This document shows positions 1 through 7,652 of a DNA stretch of 64,000 bases, one piece after another; positions within the stretch are counted from its first letter, which is position 1, and each line of letters opens with the position of its first letter. The position numbers were made by a program, and so were the translations under genes. The stretch is from contig CANKMT010000004.1 in NCBI GenBank assembly GCA_947482825.1, forward strand, positions 1-64,000. The letters are read 5' to 3'. Below the pieces are notes generated by a model. The model was not told the origin of the DNA, ran no database searches, and worked only from the letters and a program-made list of their open reading frames with translations. This DNA is from Betaproteobacteria bacterium. GTDB lineage: Bacteria; Pseudomonadota; Gammaproteobacteria; Burkholderiales; SG8-39.

Positions 1-2
1 TC

Positions 3-32
3 ATCAAGCAGGCCGGCGTGAGGGCAGACTGA
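3..32 (+). CDS. C-terminal tail of a probable Bug (TctC) binding protein, cut by the window edge
   Basis: Frame 3 reads IKQAGVRAD and then TGA. The stop overlaps the next gene's ATG by one base (TGATG). Bug-family binding proteins commonly end in a short K/R-x-AG-x-K/R-x-D/E tail, and others in this window end similarly (for example RETGAKPD). Only nine residues are visible, so the assignment rests on the tail pattern, the tight coupling and the abundance of this family here. It could be any gene ending upstream. Confidence 0.35.
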   Translation: MKQAGVRAD

Positions 33-496
33 TGAGCGCCCCTTATCTCGGCCGCTGCTTCTGCGGCGACATCCGCTACCGCGTCACGCAGGAGCCGATC
101 ACCTATTACCTGTGCCACTGCACCGAATGCCAGCAGCGAACCGGCAGTGCTTTCGCGCTTTCGCTCTGGGTGCGGCGCGCGAGCCTGGAGGTGCTCGCGG
201 GCGAGCCATCGAAATACGTCGTTGGACCCGAAGGCGGGAAGACCAAGACCGCGTGCTACTGCGCCCGGTGCACCGCGCGCCTGTGGGGAGAGCCGGCGGC
301 CGCGCCGGATCTTGCGATCGTCCAGCCCGGCACATTGGACCAGCCGACCGGCCTCGAGCCGGTGGCGCACATCTGGACGCGCAGCGCGCAGCCGTGGTTC
401 GTGTTCCCGCCCGACGCGGTCAAGTACGAAGTGCAGCCGCCGGACATGGCCGAGCTCGCGCTCTTGTGGCAGCGCAGGAATCCGACTTCGGGCTGA
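32..496 (+). CDS. GFA (CENP-V/GFA domain) family protein
   Basis: A 154-residue protein of the glutathione-dependent formaldehyde-activating (GFA) fold, the usual length for single-domain members. Zinc-binding cysteines are visible in the expected pattern: CFCGDIRY near residue 9, CHCTECQ near 29 and CYCARC near 75. The family forms zinc-bound S-hydroxymethylglutathione in only a few members; most have no known substrate, so formaldehyde activity is not implied. The ATG overlaps the preceding stop (TGATG) behind a GAGGG-type ribosome site, so it is probably the last gene of an operon entering from the left. It converges with the next gene across about 50 bases. Confidence 0.85.
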   Translation: MSAPYLGRCFCGDIRYRVTQEPITYYLCHCTECQQRTGSAFALSLWVRRASLEVLAGEPSKYVVGPEGGKTKTACYCARCTARLWGEPAAAPDLAIVQPGTLDQPTGLEPVAHIWTRSAQPWFVFPPDAVKYEVQPPDMAELALLWQRRNPTSG

Positions 497-546
497 AGCA
501 CAAATTCACAAGAATTGTTTCGTAAACCCCTCGCGGATATTGGCTC

Positions 547-1689
547 TCATGCCAGTTTGCGTATCGGCACCAGTACATTCGTCGATGCCGCCGGAACGAA
601 ACGAAACCCTGCCGCCCGATAAGCCGAACCGCTCGGCGCGCGCTTGCCTGCATGAGGCACCAGTACCGGCAGTTGCGCCGCAGCCGCCGCCGGCGACAAG
701 CCGCGATTCAGCATCAGGTCGAGATAGGTGAATTCGAGCAGCGCGCTCGCGCCCCAGTCCACGCTCGTCGTGTAACCCGAGACCGGAAAAGGGCGGCCGC
801 GCAGGGCCTTGTCGCGGTCCAGGCCGACCAGGCACGAGGAGAAATGCAGCAGTTCGAGGTTCTCGGCCGATTGCAGGGTGTCCAGCACCGGCGCCGTGTC
901 GATCCGCCGGCCGTGCACGCTCAGCCCGTCGGCGCGCCCGTGGCTCGCGATCATCAGGATCACCGGCTCGGCGATGAAGAGCAGTTCGCGGCAACCGTGG
1001 CGCAGGCTTTCCGCGTCGTCAAAGAAGCGCTGCCGGACGCGCACCTGGGGCTTGCGCGCGAACAGTTCGCGCAGCATGTGCCCAAACGCGTAGTCGGGTT
1101 CCGCAAGGCTGCGCTGCCAATGCGCTTCGAGGACCACGAGCCACTTCAATCCCGGAACCGGATGCACGCGTTGGCCTTTCCACGGCTGCCAGTCTCGCTT
1201 GCCCTGCGCGCGCCATTCGCCGGCGAAGCTCTCGTGGTCTCCGGCAAGCGAAAAGCGCCCTTCGCCGGATCCCATGCGCTCGCGGTAGCGAAACGAGAAC
1301 GTGCTTTCGTTTGCCTTGCCGAGAACCGTTGCATGGCCTGCGCCGGCATAGCTGCCGTGCACGCCTCGCTCGTCGTGGATCAGCCGCAGGCGGCCGAAGT
1401 CGGTCTCCCAAAGGCCGTCCCAACCCCGGTGGCCGTCCCAAAGGCGCGCGATCTTCTCCCCGCGAACGGTGTAGCGGCCGGCAAACTTTCCGATTCGCAG
1501 CAGGCGAAACTCTCCGCTACCCGACTCTCGGGGCTCGGTGTAGTTGAAGCGAAGCACGCCGCCGCGCGCGACGCCCTCAAGCTGCCCTTGCGTTGCGCCG
1601 TAGCGGTAGGTTCCGGTGAGCGTCGCGCCCTTGCCTTCGAGCACCAGGGCGCCGAAAGAGGTGATCCAACGCCCCGGGAAGGCAGTCAA
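547..1689 (-). CDS. Two-beta-repeat protein with C-terminal CHAT/caspase-like domain
   Basis: About 380 residues if translation starts at the TTG that overlaps the aldolase stop (ATTGA). The ORF track extends it to 2172, but that upstream part is a shadow of the aldolase. Residues 5-60 and about 90-170 are two copies of a beta repeat (W-x-T/S-x-FG-x-L-x-L, then G-x-Y, F-x-Y-x-E and SG-x-G-x-F-x-L), resembling a lipocalin-like sheet. The C-terminal half has a hydrophobic strand followed by ASHG and later LLHFSSC, the His/Cys dyad spacing of clan CD (caspase/CHAT) peptidases. No signal peptide is seen, so it is probably cytoplasmic. Proteolytic activity is inferred from the dyad only. Its role and its coupling to an aldolase are unexplained. 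Confidence 0.62.
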   Translation of the reverse strand: MTAFPGRWITSFGALVLEGKGATLTGTYRYGATQGQLEGVARGGVLRFNYTEPRESGSGEFRLLRIGKFAGRYTVRGEKIARLWDGHRGWDGLWETDFGRLRLIHDERGVHGSYAGAGHATVLGKANESTFSFRYRERMGSGEGRFSLAGDHESFAGEWRAQGKRDWQPWKGQRVHPVPGLKWLVVLEAHWQRSLAEPDYAFGHMLRELFARKPQVRVRQRFFDDAESLRHGCRELLFIAEPVILMIASHGRADGLSVHGRRIDTAPVLDTLQSAENLELLHFSSCLVGLDRDKALRGRPFPVSGYTTSVDWGASALLEFTYLDLMLNRGLSPAAAAAQLPVLVPHAGKRAPSGSAYRAAGFRFVPAASTNVLVPIRKLA

Positions 1690-2474
1690 TCGCGGTACGA
1701 GCGATCTGCGCGGTCGAGCTGGCGCACCAGCGCTTCGAAGCCGATCTCGCCGAACTTTCCATCGCCGACGCCCTGCGCGATCTTGACCGTCGAGTCGATC
1801 ACGCTTTGCGGCGGCATCGCCAGGGCGCCGCCGGCCTGCGCGGCGCACTGGATCTCGCAGGTGCGCTCGAGGTAGTGCATCAGGGTGAAGGCCTCCGCGA
1901 TCGTGCGGCCGTGCGTGAGGGTGCCGTGATTGCGCAGGAACATCATGCGGTGCTTGCCCAGATTCGCCACGAAGTTCTTGCGCTCTTCCGGCCGCAGCCC
2001 GGGGCCGTCGTAGTCGTGATAGCCGATCTGGCCGTGATAAGTGACGCCGAACTGGTTGATCGGCAGCAGGCCACACTTCTGCGCCGAGACCGCGGTGCCG
2101 GTGACGGTGTGCAGGTGCATCACGCAACGTGCATCCGGCACGGACTCGTAGACGGTGCGGTGGACGATCCATCCCGCCGGGTTGACCGCGACGCCGGTGC
2201 CGCTTACGTCGTTGCCGGCGATGTCCACTTCGAGCAGGTTCGATGCGGTGACTTCGTCGAACAACATGCCGAAGGGGATGAAAAGGTAGCGGCCTTCCAC
2301 GCCCGGCAGCTTCGCGGAAAGGTGCGTGTAGATGAGGTCATCCATCGCGCGGCGCGCGAACATCCGGTAGCACGCAGCGAGCTCGAGGCGCACCTTGCGG
2401 GCCTGCGTGGCCTCGCCTTTGACCCCGATCCTCGTAGTGCCCTTTGCGGCGGCTTTGGCGGCAGTTACGGTCAT
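1686..2474 (-). CDS. Class II aldolase/adducin family protein
   Basis: About 262 residues. The start was chosen at the ATG preceded by AGGAGG eight bases upstream, rather than the longer ORF start at 2684. The family (fuculose-phosphate aldolase, RhaD and relatives) cleaves or decarboxylates sugar-type phosphates or acids using zinc. Visible family features are an early NLLEVDIAG-type segment, the zinc-binding HLH in MHLHTVTG, and a later NHG in MFLRNHGTL. The substrate cannot be read from sequence. It is divergent from the alpha/beta hydrolase gene across 73 bases and translationally coupled to the CHAT-like gene downstream. Confidence 0.82.
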   Translation of the reverse strand: MTVTAAKAAAKGTTRIGVKGEATQARKVRLELAACYRMFARRAMDDLIYTHLSAKLPGVEGRYLFIPFGMLFDEVTASNLLEVDIAGNDVSGTGVAVNPAGWIVHRTVYESVPDARCVMHLHTVTGTAVSAQKCGLLPINQFGVTYHGQIGYHDYDGPGLRPEERKNFVANLGKHRMMFLRNHGTLTHGRTIAEAFTLMHYLERTCEIQCAAQAGGALAMPPQSVIDSTVKIAQGVGDGKFGEIGFEALVRQLDRADRSYRD

Positions 2475-2547
2475 GTGCGTCCTCCTGAAAACGAGATAGT
2501 ATCCATGGGCCAATGTACACGCCATAGCGAAACACGGAGCGGGAAGA

Positions 2548-3315
2548 ATGATCGTCGAAGTCATGGGCAAGAAGCTTTCGGTGGAAAAGCAGGGGACCGG
2601 CGAACCGGTTGTACTGCTGCACGGGCTGGGCAGTTCGGCCAACGTGTGGGAGCCGCAGGTGCGCGCGCTCGCCGACCGGTTCACGCTGATCCGCTATGAC
2701 CTCGAAGGCGCCGGGCGCTCGCCGTACGCGGGCGAGTTGTCAATCGCGGGCTGGGTCGATGACCTGGTCGCGATCCTCGATGCGAACAAAATCGCGAAGG
2801 CTCGCTTCGTCGGCCATTCGCTCGGCACGCTGATCCTGCAGCATTTCGCCGCGAAGTACCCGGAACGCGTGGAGAAGCTCGTGTTCATCGGCGTGAACCG
2901 TGCGCCGCCGGAAGCACGGCGCGTCGCGGTGCGCGAACGCGTTGCCAAGGTGCGCGCCGAGGGCATCGACGGCATCGCCGACGGGATCGTGAAGGGCGGC
3001 GTGTCGCCGCACACGTTCGCGAACAAACCCGAGGTCGTGGCTTTCGTGCGCGAACTCCTCACGCGCCAGCCGCTGGAAGGCTATGCGCGAAGCTGCGAAG
3101 CGATGGCCGCTTCGGTCGCGGCGGATATTTCGAAGATCAAGTGCCCGGTGCTGGTGATCGCAGGACGCGACGATGCGGTCAGCCCGGTCGCCAATGGCGA
3201 AGGGATCGTGGCCGAGGTGCCGTCGGCCACGCTGAAGATCATCGAGCAGTGCGGGCACTGGCACCCCATCGAGCAGCCGGCCGAAATCACCCAAGCCCTC
3301 GCTGAATTTCTGTAA
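2548..3315 (+). CDS. Alpha/beta-fold hydrolase
   Basis: 255 residues, the normal length for the alpha/beta hydrolase family, and closest in feel to 3-oxoadipate enol-lactonase-type hydrolases. It shows the oxyanion-hole segment LLHGLGSS, the nucleophile elbow GHSLG near residue 91, an acid-bearing VIAGRDDAVSP near 210 and the catalytic histidine in CGHWHPIEQP near 234. No signal peptide, so cytoplasmic. It heads a plus-strand trio with a VOC protein (22 bases downstream) and a thioredoxin-like protein, probably one transcript. A ring-cleavage or ester/lactone hydrolysis role fits the neighbouring Rieske oxygenases, but the substrate is not determined. Confidence 0.85.
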   Translation: MIVEVMGKKLSVEKQGTGEPVVLLHGLGSSANVWEPQVRALADRFTLIRYDLEGAGRSPYAGELSIAGWVDDLVAILDANKIAKARFVGHSLGTLILQHFAAKYPERVEKLVFIGVNRAPPEARRVAVRERVAKVRAEGIDGIADGIVKGGVSPHTFANKPEVVAFVRELLTRQPLEGYARSCEAMAASVAADISKIKCPVLVIAGRDDAVSPVANGEGIVAEVPSATLKIIEQCGHWHPIEQPAEITQALAEFL

Positions 3316-3337
3316 TACCCCACTACAGGAGAATTCC

Positions 3338-3754
3338 ATGGCCAAGTTGAAGCACATCGCGCTATCGGTGCAGGACCCTGAGAAGACCGCCAAGTTCTAC
3401 GAAGAGGTGTTCGGCCTGACTCGCGTGGGGACGACCGAGTCGGTGCTCGCGAGCGGCGTCTACCTCTCGGATGGCGAAATCAACATCGCCCTGCTCAACT
3501 ACAAGACCGACGAGATGTCGGGCATGGCAGCGGCCGGCGGCAAGAATTTCGTGGGCACGCACCATTTCGGCTTCCAGGTCGAGGATGCGCAGGCGGTCAA
3601 GGACAAGGTCGAGGCGCACGGGGGCAGTTTCTTCATGGACCTGCCGGCGCTCAAAGATACGCTCTACTACGAAGAAAAATACCGCGACCCCGAAGGCGTG
3701 ATCTTCGACGTCTCGCAGCACGGCTGGGCCACCAGGCCCGGACAGGAGAAGTAA
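3338..3754 (+). CDS. VOC family (glyoxalase/bleomycin-resistance fold) protein
   Basis: 138 residues, a single vicinal-oxygen-chelate domain. The beta-alpha-beta-beta-beta pattern opens with KHIALSVQDPEKTAKFY and the second half has GTHHFGFQVED, both typical of glyoxalase-like or dioxygenase-like VOC proteins with metal-binding histidines. The last expected metal ligand lies in GVIFDVSQHGW, where an Asp takes the usual Glu position. A clean AGGAGA ribosome site precedes the ATG. It sits between a hydrolase and a thioredoxin-like gene. It may be an isomerase, ring-cleavage enzyme or lyase; the family is too broad to choose. Confidence 0.82.
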   Translation: MAKLKHIALSVQDPEKTAKFYEEVFGLTRVGTTESVLASGVYLSDGEINIALLNYKTDEMSGMAAAGGKNFVGTHHFGFQVEDAQAVKDKVEAHGGSFFMDLPALKDTLYYEEKYRDPEGVIFDVSQHGWATRPGQEK

Positions 3755-3764
3755 GGGCCCGTCC

Positions 3765-4094
3765 ATGGCGGCAAGCTCGGAGTTCGAGGAGACCGAACCC
3801 GCCCGCGAAACGATCGACGGCCTGCAAGGGCCGACCGTGGTTGAATTCGGCAGCCCGACCTGCGGGCACTGCCGCTTCGCGTTGCCGCTGGTCGCCTCGG
3901 CTTTGGACGGTCACCCGAAAGTGCGGCACATCAAGATCAAGGACGGCAGCGGGCGGGCGCTGGGACGCTCGTTCAAGGTGAAGCTGTGGCCGACGCTGGT
4001 GTTCATGAACGCGGGCAAGGAAGTGGAGCGGCTGGTGCGCCCGCGCGAGGAAGCGTCGATCCGCGAAGCGCTCGGCAGGATAGACCCGACCTGA
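3765..4094 (+). CDS. Small thioredoxin-like protein with CGHC motif
   Basis: 109 residues, thioredoxin-sized. It has the redox motif CGHC (in PTCGHCRFALP, around residue 33) and a cis-proline segment WPTLVFMNAGKE, both hallmarks of the thioredoxin fold. CGHC is the protein-disulfide-isomerase-type active site, whereas bacterial thioredoxin has CGPC, which suggests a more oxidising potential. There is no signal peptide, so it is cytoplasmic. It lies 10 bases after the VOC gene in the same probable operon and converges with the Rieske gene with a 4-base gap. Its partner protein is not evident. Confidence 0.8.
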   Translation: MAASSEFEETEPARETIDGLQGPTVVEFGSPTCGHCRFALPLVASALDGHPKVRHIKIKDGSGRALGRSFKVKLWPTLVFMNAGKEVERLVRPREEASIREALGRIDPT

Positions 4095-4098
4095 ACTT

Positions 4099-5400
4099 CT
4101 AGTCCACCGGCGCCGTCGCGCCGGTTTTCTGCTGCGCGCTCTCGCGTTCCTGCTCTTCCAGGAACTTCAAGGCGTCATGCCAGTCGGCGTCCGCCGGCAT
4201 GAAGACCGATGCCGTGCGGTGATTGAAATCGAGTGAAGGGTCGTGCCCCGGCAGCGGCTTGCCTGCGTCCATCTCGATCAACTTTCTGAGGATCAAGCGC
4301 CGGTAGAAGATCACCGCCTTGTCGCTCGTGCCGAGGTGCTCCTGGGTGCGGTCACAAATGGGGCCCATGCTCTCCTGCACCGCGCGGTCCTGGATCGCGG
4401 CGCCTTCGACCCCGGAAAAGTTCGCGGTGGCCATCAGGCCGCGGTCCTGAAAATGCATGTTCGTCACGGTGTGCTTGGTGCGATAGCCCGGCGCGTGGGT
4501 TTCGTGACCCCAATTGGCGTAGCTTGCGGGCACGTTGAGCGGCGTCTCCGGGTTGAAGTGGATGTAGAAAGTGTAGCAGCCATAATCGTCGATCGGCAGC
4601 CACGCCTTGAACAGGCGCGACTCGTGCGGACCGGTCGCGATGTAAGTGTAGAAAGGCGCCACCCATTCGGTGGTGCGCACGTAGCTCATCTTAGGATCGG
4701 CGGTCTTGCGGATCGCGCCGACGCGCATGAGGTACGGCGTTTCCTCGCAATGGATCGTGGGCACGCCGTCGGACATCATGTCCGCGATCGACTGCCAGCC
4801 GGCGCCGGCCCAGCTCTTGTCCTTTTCGAGCGTGAAGTCGCGGTGCAGGTAGTTCGGGTGCGCCGGGTCGAGGTCGCCCTCCAGCCCCTGCAAGTAGTTG
4901 CAGTCCTGGTACATCTTGACCACCAGCAGCTTTTCCGGCGGCAGGTTGAGCCAGGGATACTCGGGAAACTTCGGCTCGAGTTCCTTTGGGCCCATGTACG
5001 TCCACAGCAGCCCGCCGGCTTCGCGCACCGGGTAAGCCGACACGCAAAGGTTCTTCGCAAGCTTGCTGCCCGCGGGCTCCGCAGGCGTTTCGAGCACCTG
5101 CCCGCTGTGGCCGATCTTCCAGCCGTGGTAGAGGCAGCGCAGCCCGCCCTCTTCGTTGCGCCCATAGACGAGCGATGCGCGGCGATGCGGACAGAATTCG
5201 TGGATGAGGCCCGCGCGGCCGGAAGGGTCGCGGAAGGCCACGAGCTTTTCGCCAAGCAGGCCGACGCGAACCGGGGCGCCGCCGGGCTCGGCGATTTCCT
5301 CGAGCTTGGCTGCGGGAATCCAGTAGCGCCGGAAAAAACGGCCGAGCGGCTTGCCGGCGCCGACCTGCGTGATGCGGTCGTTGTCTTCCTTGGTCAGCAT
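4099..5400 (-). CDS. Rieske oxygenase alpha subunit, phthalate 4,5-dioxygenase-like
   Basis: 433 residues from the ATG that follows a GAGGTGA ribosome site; the 708-residue ORF-track version reads back through the promoter into the SDR gene. The N-terminal Rieske [2Fe-2S] domain has CPHR near residue 69 and CLYHGWK near 88. The C-terminal catalytic domain has the mononuclear iron motif D-x2-H-x4-H in GDLDPAHPNYLHRDF. Overall it resembles phthalate-4,5-dioxygenase-type and aryl O-demethylase-type alpha-only oxygenases, which need a separate reductase; none is encoded nearby. It is transcribed divergently from the SDR/BenA-like operon, from the promoter at 5449-5477. Confidence 0.88.
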   Translation of the reverse strand: MLTKEDNDRITQVGAGKPLGRFFRRYWIPAAKLEEIAEPGGAPVRVGLLGEKLVAFRDPSGRAGLIHEFCPHRRASLVYGRNEEGGLRCLYHGWKIGHSGQVLETPAEPAGSKLAKNLCVSAYPVREAGGLLWTYMGPKELEPKFPEYPWLNLPPEKLLVVKMYQDCNYLQGLEGDLDPAHPNYLHRDFTLEKDKSWAGAGWQSIADMMSDGVPTIHCEETPYLMRVGAIRKTADPKMSYVRTTEWVAPFYTYIATGPHESRLFKAWLPIDDYGCYTFYIHFNPETPLNVPASYANWGHETHAPGYRTKHTVTNMHFQDRGLMATANFSGVEGAAIQDRAVQESMGPICDRTQEHLGTSDKAVIFYRRLILRKLIEMDAGKPLPGHDPSLDFNHRTASVFMPADADWHDALKFLEEQERESAQQKTGATAPVD

Positions 5401-5448
5401 GAGGTCACCTCGATTGGGCAGACGGGGCGGCCGTTGCCTATTCATTGC

Positions 5449-5477
5449 AATATACAAGTACCATAATCGAGGGTCAA
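5449..5477 (-). promoter_or_regulatory. Sigma70-type promoter for the Rieske oxygenase gene
   Basis: Read on the minus strand: TTGACC, a 17-base spacer, then TATATT, ending about 50 bases before the ATG at 5400. The stretch ATGGTACTTGTATATTGCAA recurs almost unchanged upstream of the Bug gene at 9127, and in part upstream of the Bug gene at 17355. This suggests a shared promoter plus an operator overlapping the -10 region (GTACTTGTAT is a near-palindrome). Regulator unknown. Confidence 0.6.
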
Positions 5478-5490
5478 CGACGGGGGCACG

Positions 5491-6297
5491 ATGGAGGGAA
5501 TCGCAGGCAAAGTCGCGATCGTCACCGGCGGCGCGAGCGGCATCGGCGCCGGCGTTGCGCGCGCCTTTGCGGCGGCCGGCGCGAAAGTCGTGATCGGCGA
5601 CATCCTCGAGGAGGCAGGAGCAGCGCTTGCGGCCGAATCGGAATCGGATTGCCGCTTTGTCGCCGCTGACCTGCGGCGCGAAGTCGACATCGGCAAACTC
5701 GTCGATACCGCGGTGCAGGCGTTCGGCGGAATCGATTTCATTGTGTGTGTCGCTTGCACCTACGCCGATCGCGGCGTGGAATCCGGGCGCGCCGAATGGA
5801 TGAACGGGTTCGACGTCAACCTCTTCGGGCACATCATGCTGGTGCAACGCGCGCGGCCGTATCTGGCGCGCTCGTCCTCGCCGAGCGTGGTCAATTTCAG
5901 CAGCGGCAGCGCGAATTTCGCGCTTTCGGGACGCTGGATCTATCCGGCCACCAAGGCCGCAATCGAGCAAGTCACGCGCAGCCAGGCAATGGACCTCGCC
6001 GCAGATGGCATCCGCGTGAACGCGGTGCAGCCCGCATGGACCGCCAAGGCGACGCTCGCCTCCGGCCCAGCAGAGGCGCGCGAGCGCTACAACGCGCTTG
6101 CCGGCCGCCTGCACATGCTCCGGCGCGCAGGCAGCGCAAGCGAAGTGGCGGATGCGGTGCTGTTTCTCTGTTCCTCGCATGCGGGGTTCGTCACCGGCAG
6201 CTGCCTGCGCGTGGACGGCGGGCATACCGCGATGGGTCCGCAGGGGCTCGACCGCGTGTTGCCCACGGACCTGCGCGCCGCGGGGAAAGCAACATGA
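5491..6297 (+). CDS. SDR family dehydrogenase, probable cis-diol dehydrogenase (BenD-like)
   Basis: 268 residues, the classical short-chain dehydrogenase/reductase length. It has the NAD(P)-binding GGASGIGAG near residue 13, an acidic residue after beta-2 (GDILEE) that favours NAD, an NFSSGSAN catalytic-serine segment and YPATK, the Tyr-x-x-x-Lys catalytic pair, near 151. It is the first gene of an operon whose next two genes encode a benzoate-dioxygenase-like alpha/beta pair. By analogy with benD it may oxidise and rearomatise the cis-dihydrodiol acid; that role is inferred from position. Its TGA overlaps the next ATG (ATGA). Confidence 0.85.
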   Translation: MEGIAGKVAIVTGGASGIGAGVARAFAAAGAKVVIGDILEEAGAALAAESESDCRFVAADLRREVDIGKLVDTAVQAFGGIDFIVCVACTYADRGVESGRAEWMNGFDVNLFGHIMLVQRARPYLARSSSPSVVNFSSGSANFALSGRWIYPATKAAIEQVTRSQAMDLAADGIRVNAVQPAWTAKATLASGPAEARERYNALAGRLHMLRRAGSASEVADAVLFLCSSHAGFVTGSCLRVDGGHTAMGPQGLDRVLPTDLRAAGKAT

Positions 6298-7652
6298 ACG
6301 CGCGCGCCGACAGCGTGTCGCGCTACATCGACGACCGGCCCGGGGACGGCGTGTTCCGCGTGCATCGCGACGTGTTCCGCGACCCGGAACTGTTCGACCT
6401 CGAGGTTTGGCACATTTTCGAAGCGACGTGGGCCTTCCTCGGGCTTGAATCCCAGGTGCAGAACCCGCACGACTTCATCACCACGCGCGTCGGGCGCCAG
6501 CCGATCGTGGTCATGCGCGACGGCAACGGGCGGCTCGGCGCGTACATCAACAGTTGCCGGCATCGCGGTGCAGTGGTCTGCCACCAGGCGAGCGGCAACC
6601 GCAGGATCCACGTCTGCACGTATCACGGCTGGACCTACGACAGCGGCGGGCGCTCGATCGCGGTGAATGCCGAAAAAAGCGGGGCGTACACGCCGGCGTT
6701 CGCAACCGAGAGCCATGACCTCAAAGCGCTGCCGCGCTTCGCGAACTATCGCGGGTTCCTGTTCGGCAGCCTGAGCGAAGACGTGCCCTCGCTCGAGGAG
6801 CACCTGGGGACTTCGCGAGCCTTCCTCGACCTCTTCGTCGACCAGGGGTCCGAGGGGATCGAGTTGCTGCCCGGCTCGGTCACCTTCACGTTCGACGCCA
6901 ACTGGAAGACCCAGATCGAGAACGCCACCGACAGCTACCACTTCGCCACGACCCACGCCTCCTACATCGGCGTGCTCGGCCGGCAGGGGGAGCGCAGCGC
7001 GGGACAGGACGAGCACGCCTCTTCGTACGCGGACATCCGGGAACGCAGCAAGCAACTCCAGCGCGGCGCCTTCGATTTCGGCCACGGGCACAGCGCGACC
7101 TGGGGACCGATCCCGAACCCGGAATCGAGACCGCTTTACCTCGCGCGCGAGGAGCTGGTCGCGCGCGTCGGCGAGACGCGCGCGAAGTGGATGTTCTACA
7201 TGCGCAACATGACGGTGTTCCCTAACCTGCAGATCTCCGAGAACATCGCGCCGCAATTGCGGGTGCTGCGGCCGCTTGCGGTAGACCGGACCGAGATGAC
7301 CGCGTGGTGCATCGGACCCAAAGGCGAGAGCGCCGAAGCGCGGCGCCGGCGCATCCGGCACTACGAGGAGTTCTTCAACCCGAGCGGCCTCGCAACGCCG
7401 GATGACGTCGCCACCTACCGCGACTGCCAGAGCGGTTACGGTGGATGGGCGATCGACTGGCAACAGGCCTATGCGCGCGGAATGGCGGTGCTACGCAAGG
7501 GACCCGGCCCGTTCTCGGACGAACTGGGCATCGTGCCCGAGTCGTGGGCGCATGGCCCCTACGATATGGGTGACGAAACCTGCCATCACTCGGCCTATCG
7601 CGAATGGGTGCGCCTGATTGACCGTGGACTCGCGCGGGAAGGCAAACGGTGA
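6294..7652 (+). CDS. Aromatic ring-hydroxylating dioxygenase alpha subunit, benzoate/anthranilate 1,2-dioxygenase-like
   Basis: 452 residues from the ATGA overlap; the ORF track's longer start lies inside the SDR gene. The Rieske [2Fe-2S] motif is CRHRG near residue 86 and CTYHGWTY near 107. The catalytic iron motif D-x2-H-x4-H is in NATDSYHFATTH near 210. The N-terminal region (FRDPELFDLE, WAFLGLESQ, GRQPIVVMRD) strongly recalls BenA/AntA/CbdA-type alpha subunits that dihydroxylate benzoate-type acids. The beta subunit follows by GTGA overlap. No BenC-like reductase gene is present in the window, so electrons must come from one encoded elsewhere. Confidence 0.9.
   Translation: MNARADSVSRYIDDRPGDGVFRVHRDVFRDPELFDLEVWHIFEATWAFLGLESQVQNPHDFITTRVGRQPIVVMRDGNGRLGAYINSCRHRGAVVCHQASGNRRIHVCTYHGWTYDSGGRSIAVNAEKSGAYTPAFATESHDLKALPRFANYRGFLFGSLSEDVPSLEEHLGTSRAFLDLFVDQGSEGIELLPGSVTFTFDANWKTQIENATDSYHFATTHASYIGVLGRQGERSAGQDEHASSYADIRERSKQLQRGAFDFGHGHSATWGPIPNPESRPLYLAREELVARVGETRAKWMFYMRNMTVFPNLQISENIAPQLRVLRPLAVDRTEMTAWCIGPKGESAEARRRRIRHYEEFFNPSGLATPDDVATYRDCQSGYGGWAIDWQQAYARGMAVLRKGPGPFSDELGIVPESWAHGPYDMGDETCHHSAYREWVRLIDRGLAREGKR

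Noticed and set aside
652-1875. 407-residue plus-strand ORF
   Set aside because: Antisense shadow of the CHAT-like and aldolase genes; no recognisable domain, high-GC codon artefact.
1690-2172. N-terminal extension of the CHAT-like ORF to 2172
   Set aside because: It is the aldolase gene read in another frame (arginine-rich, low-complexity); the TTG overlapping the aldolase stop is the better start.
5401-6225. Extension of the Rieske ORF (4099-6225) across the promoter
   Set aside because: Antisense to the SDR gene, no family similarity, and a good ribosome site exists at 5400.
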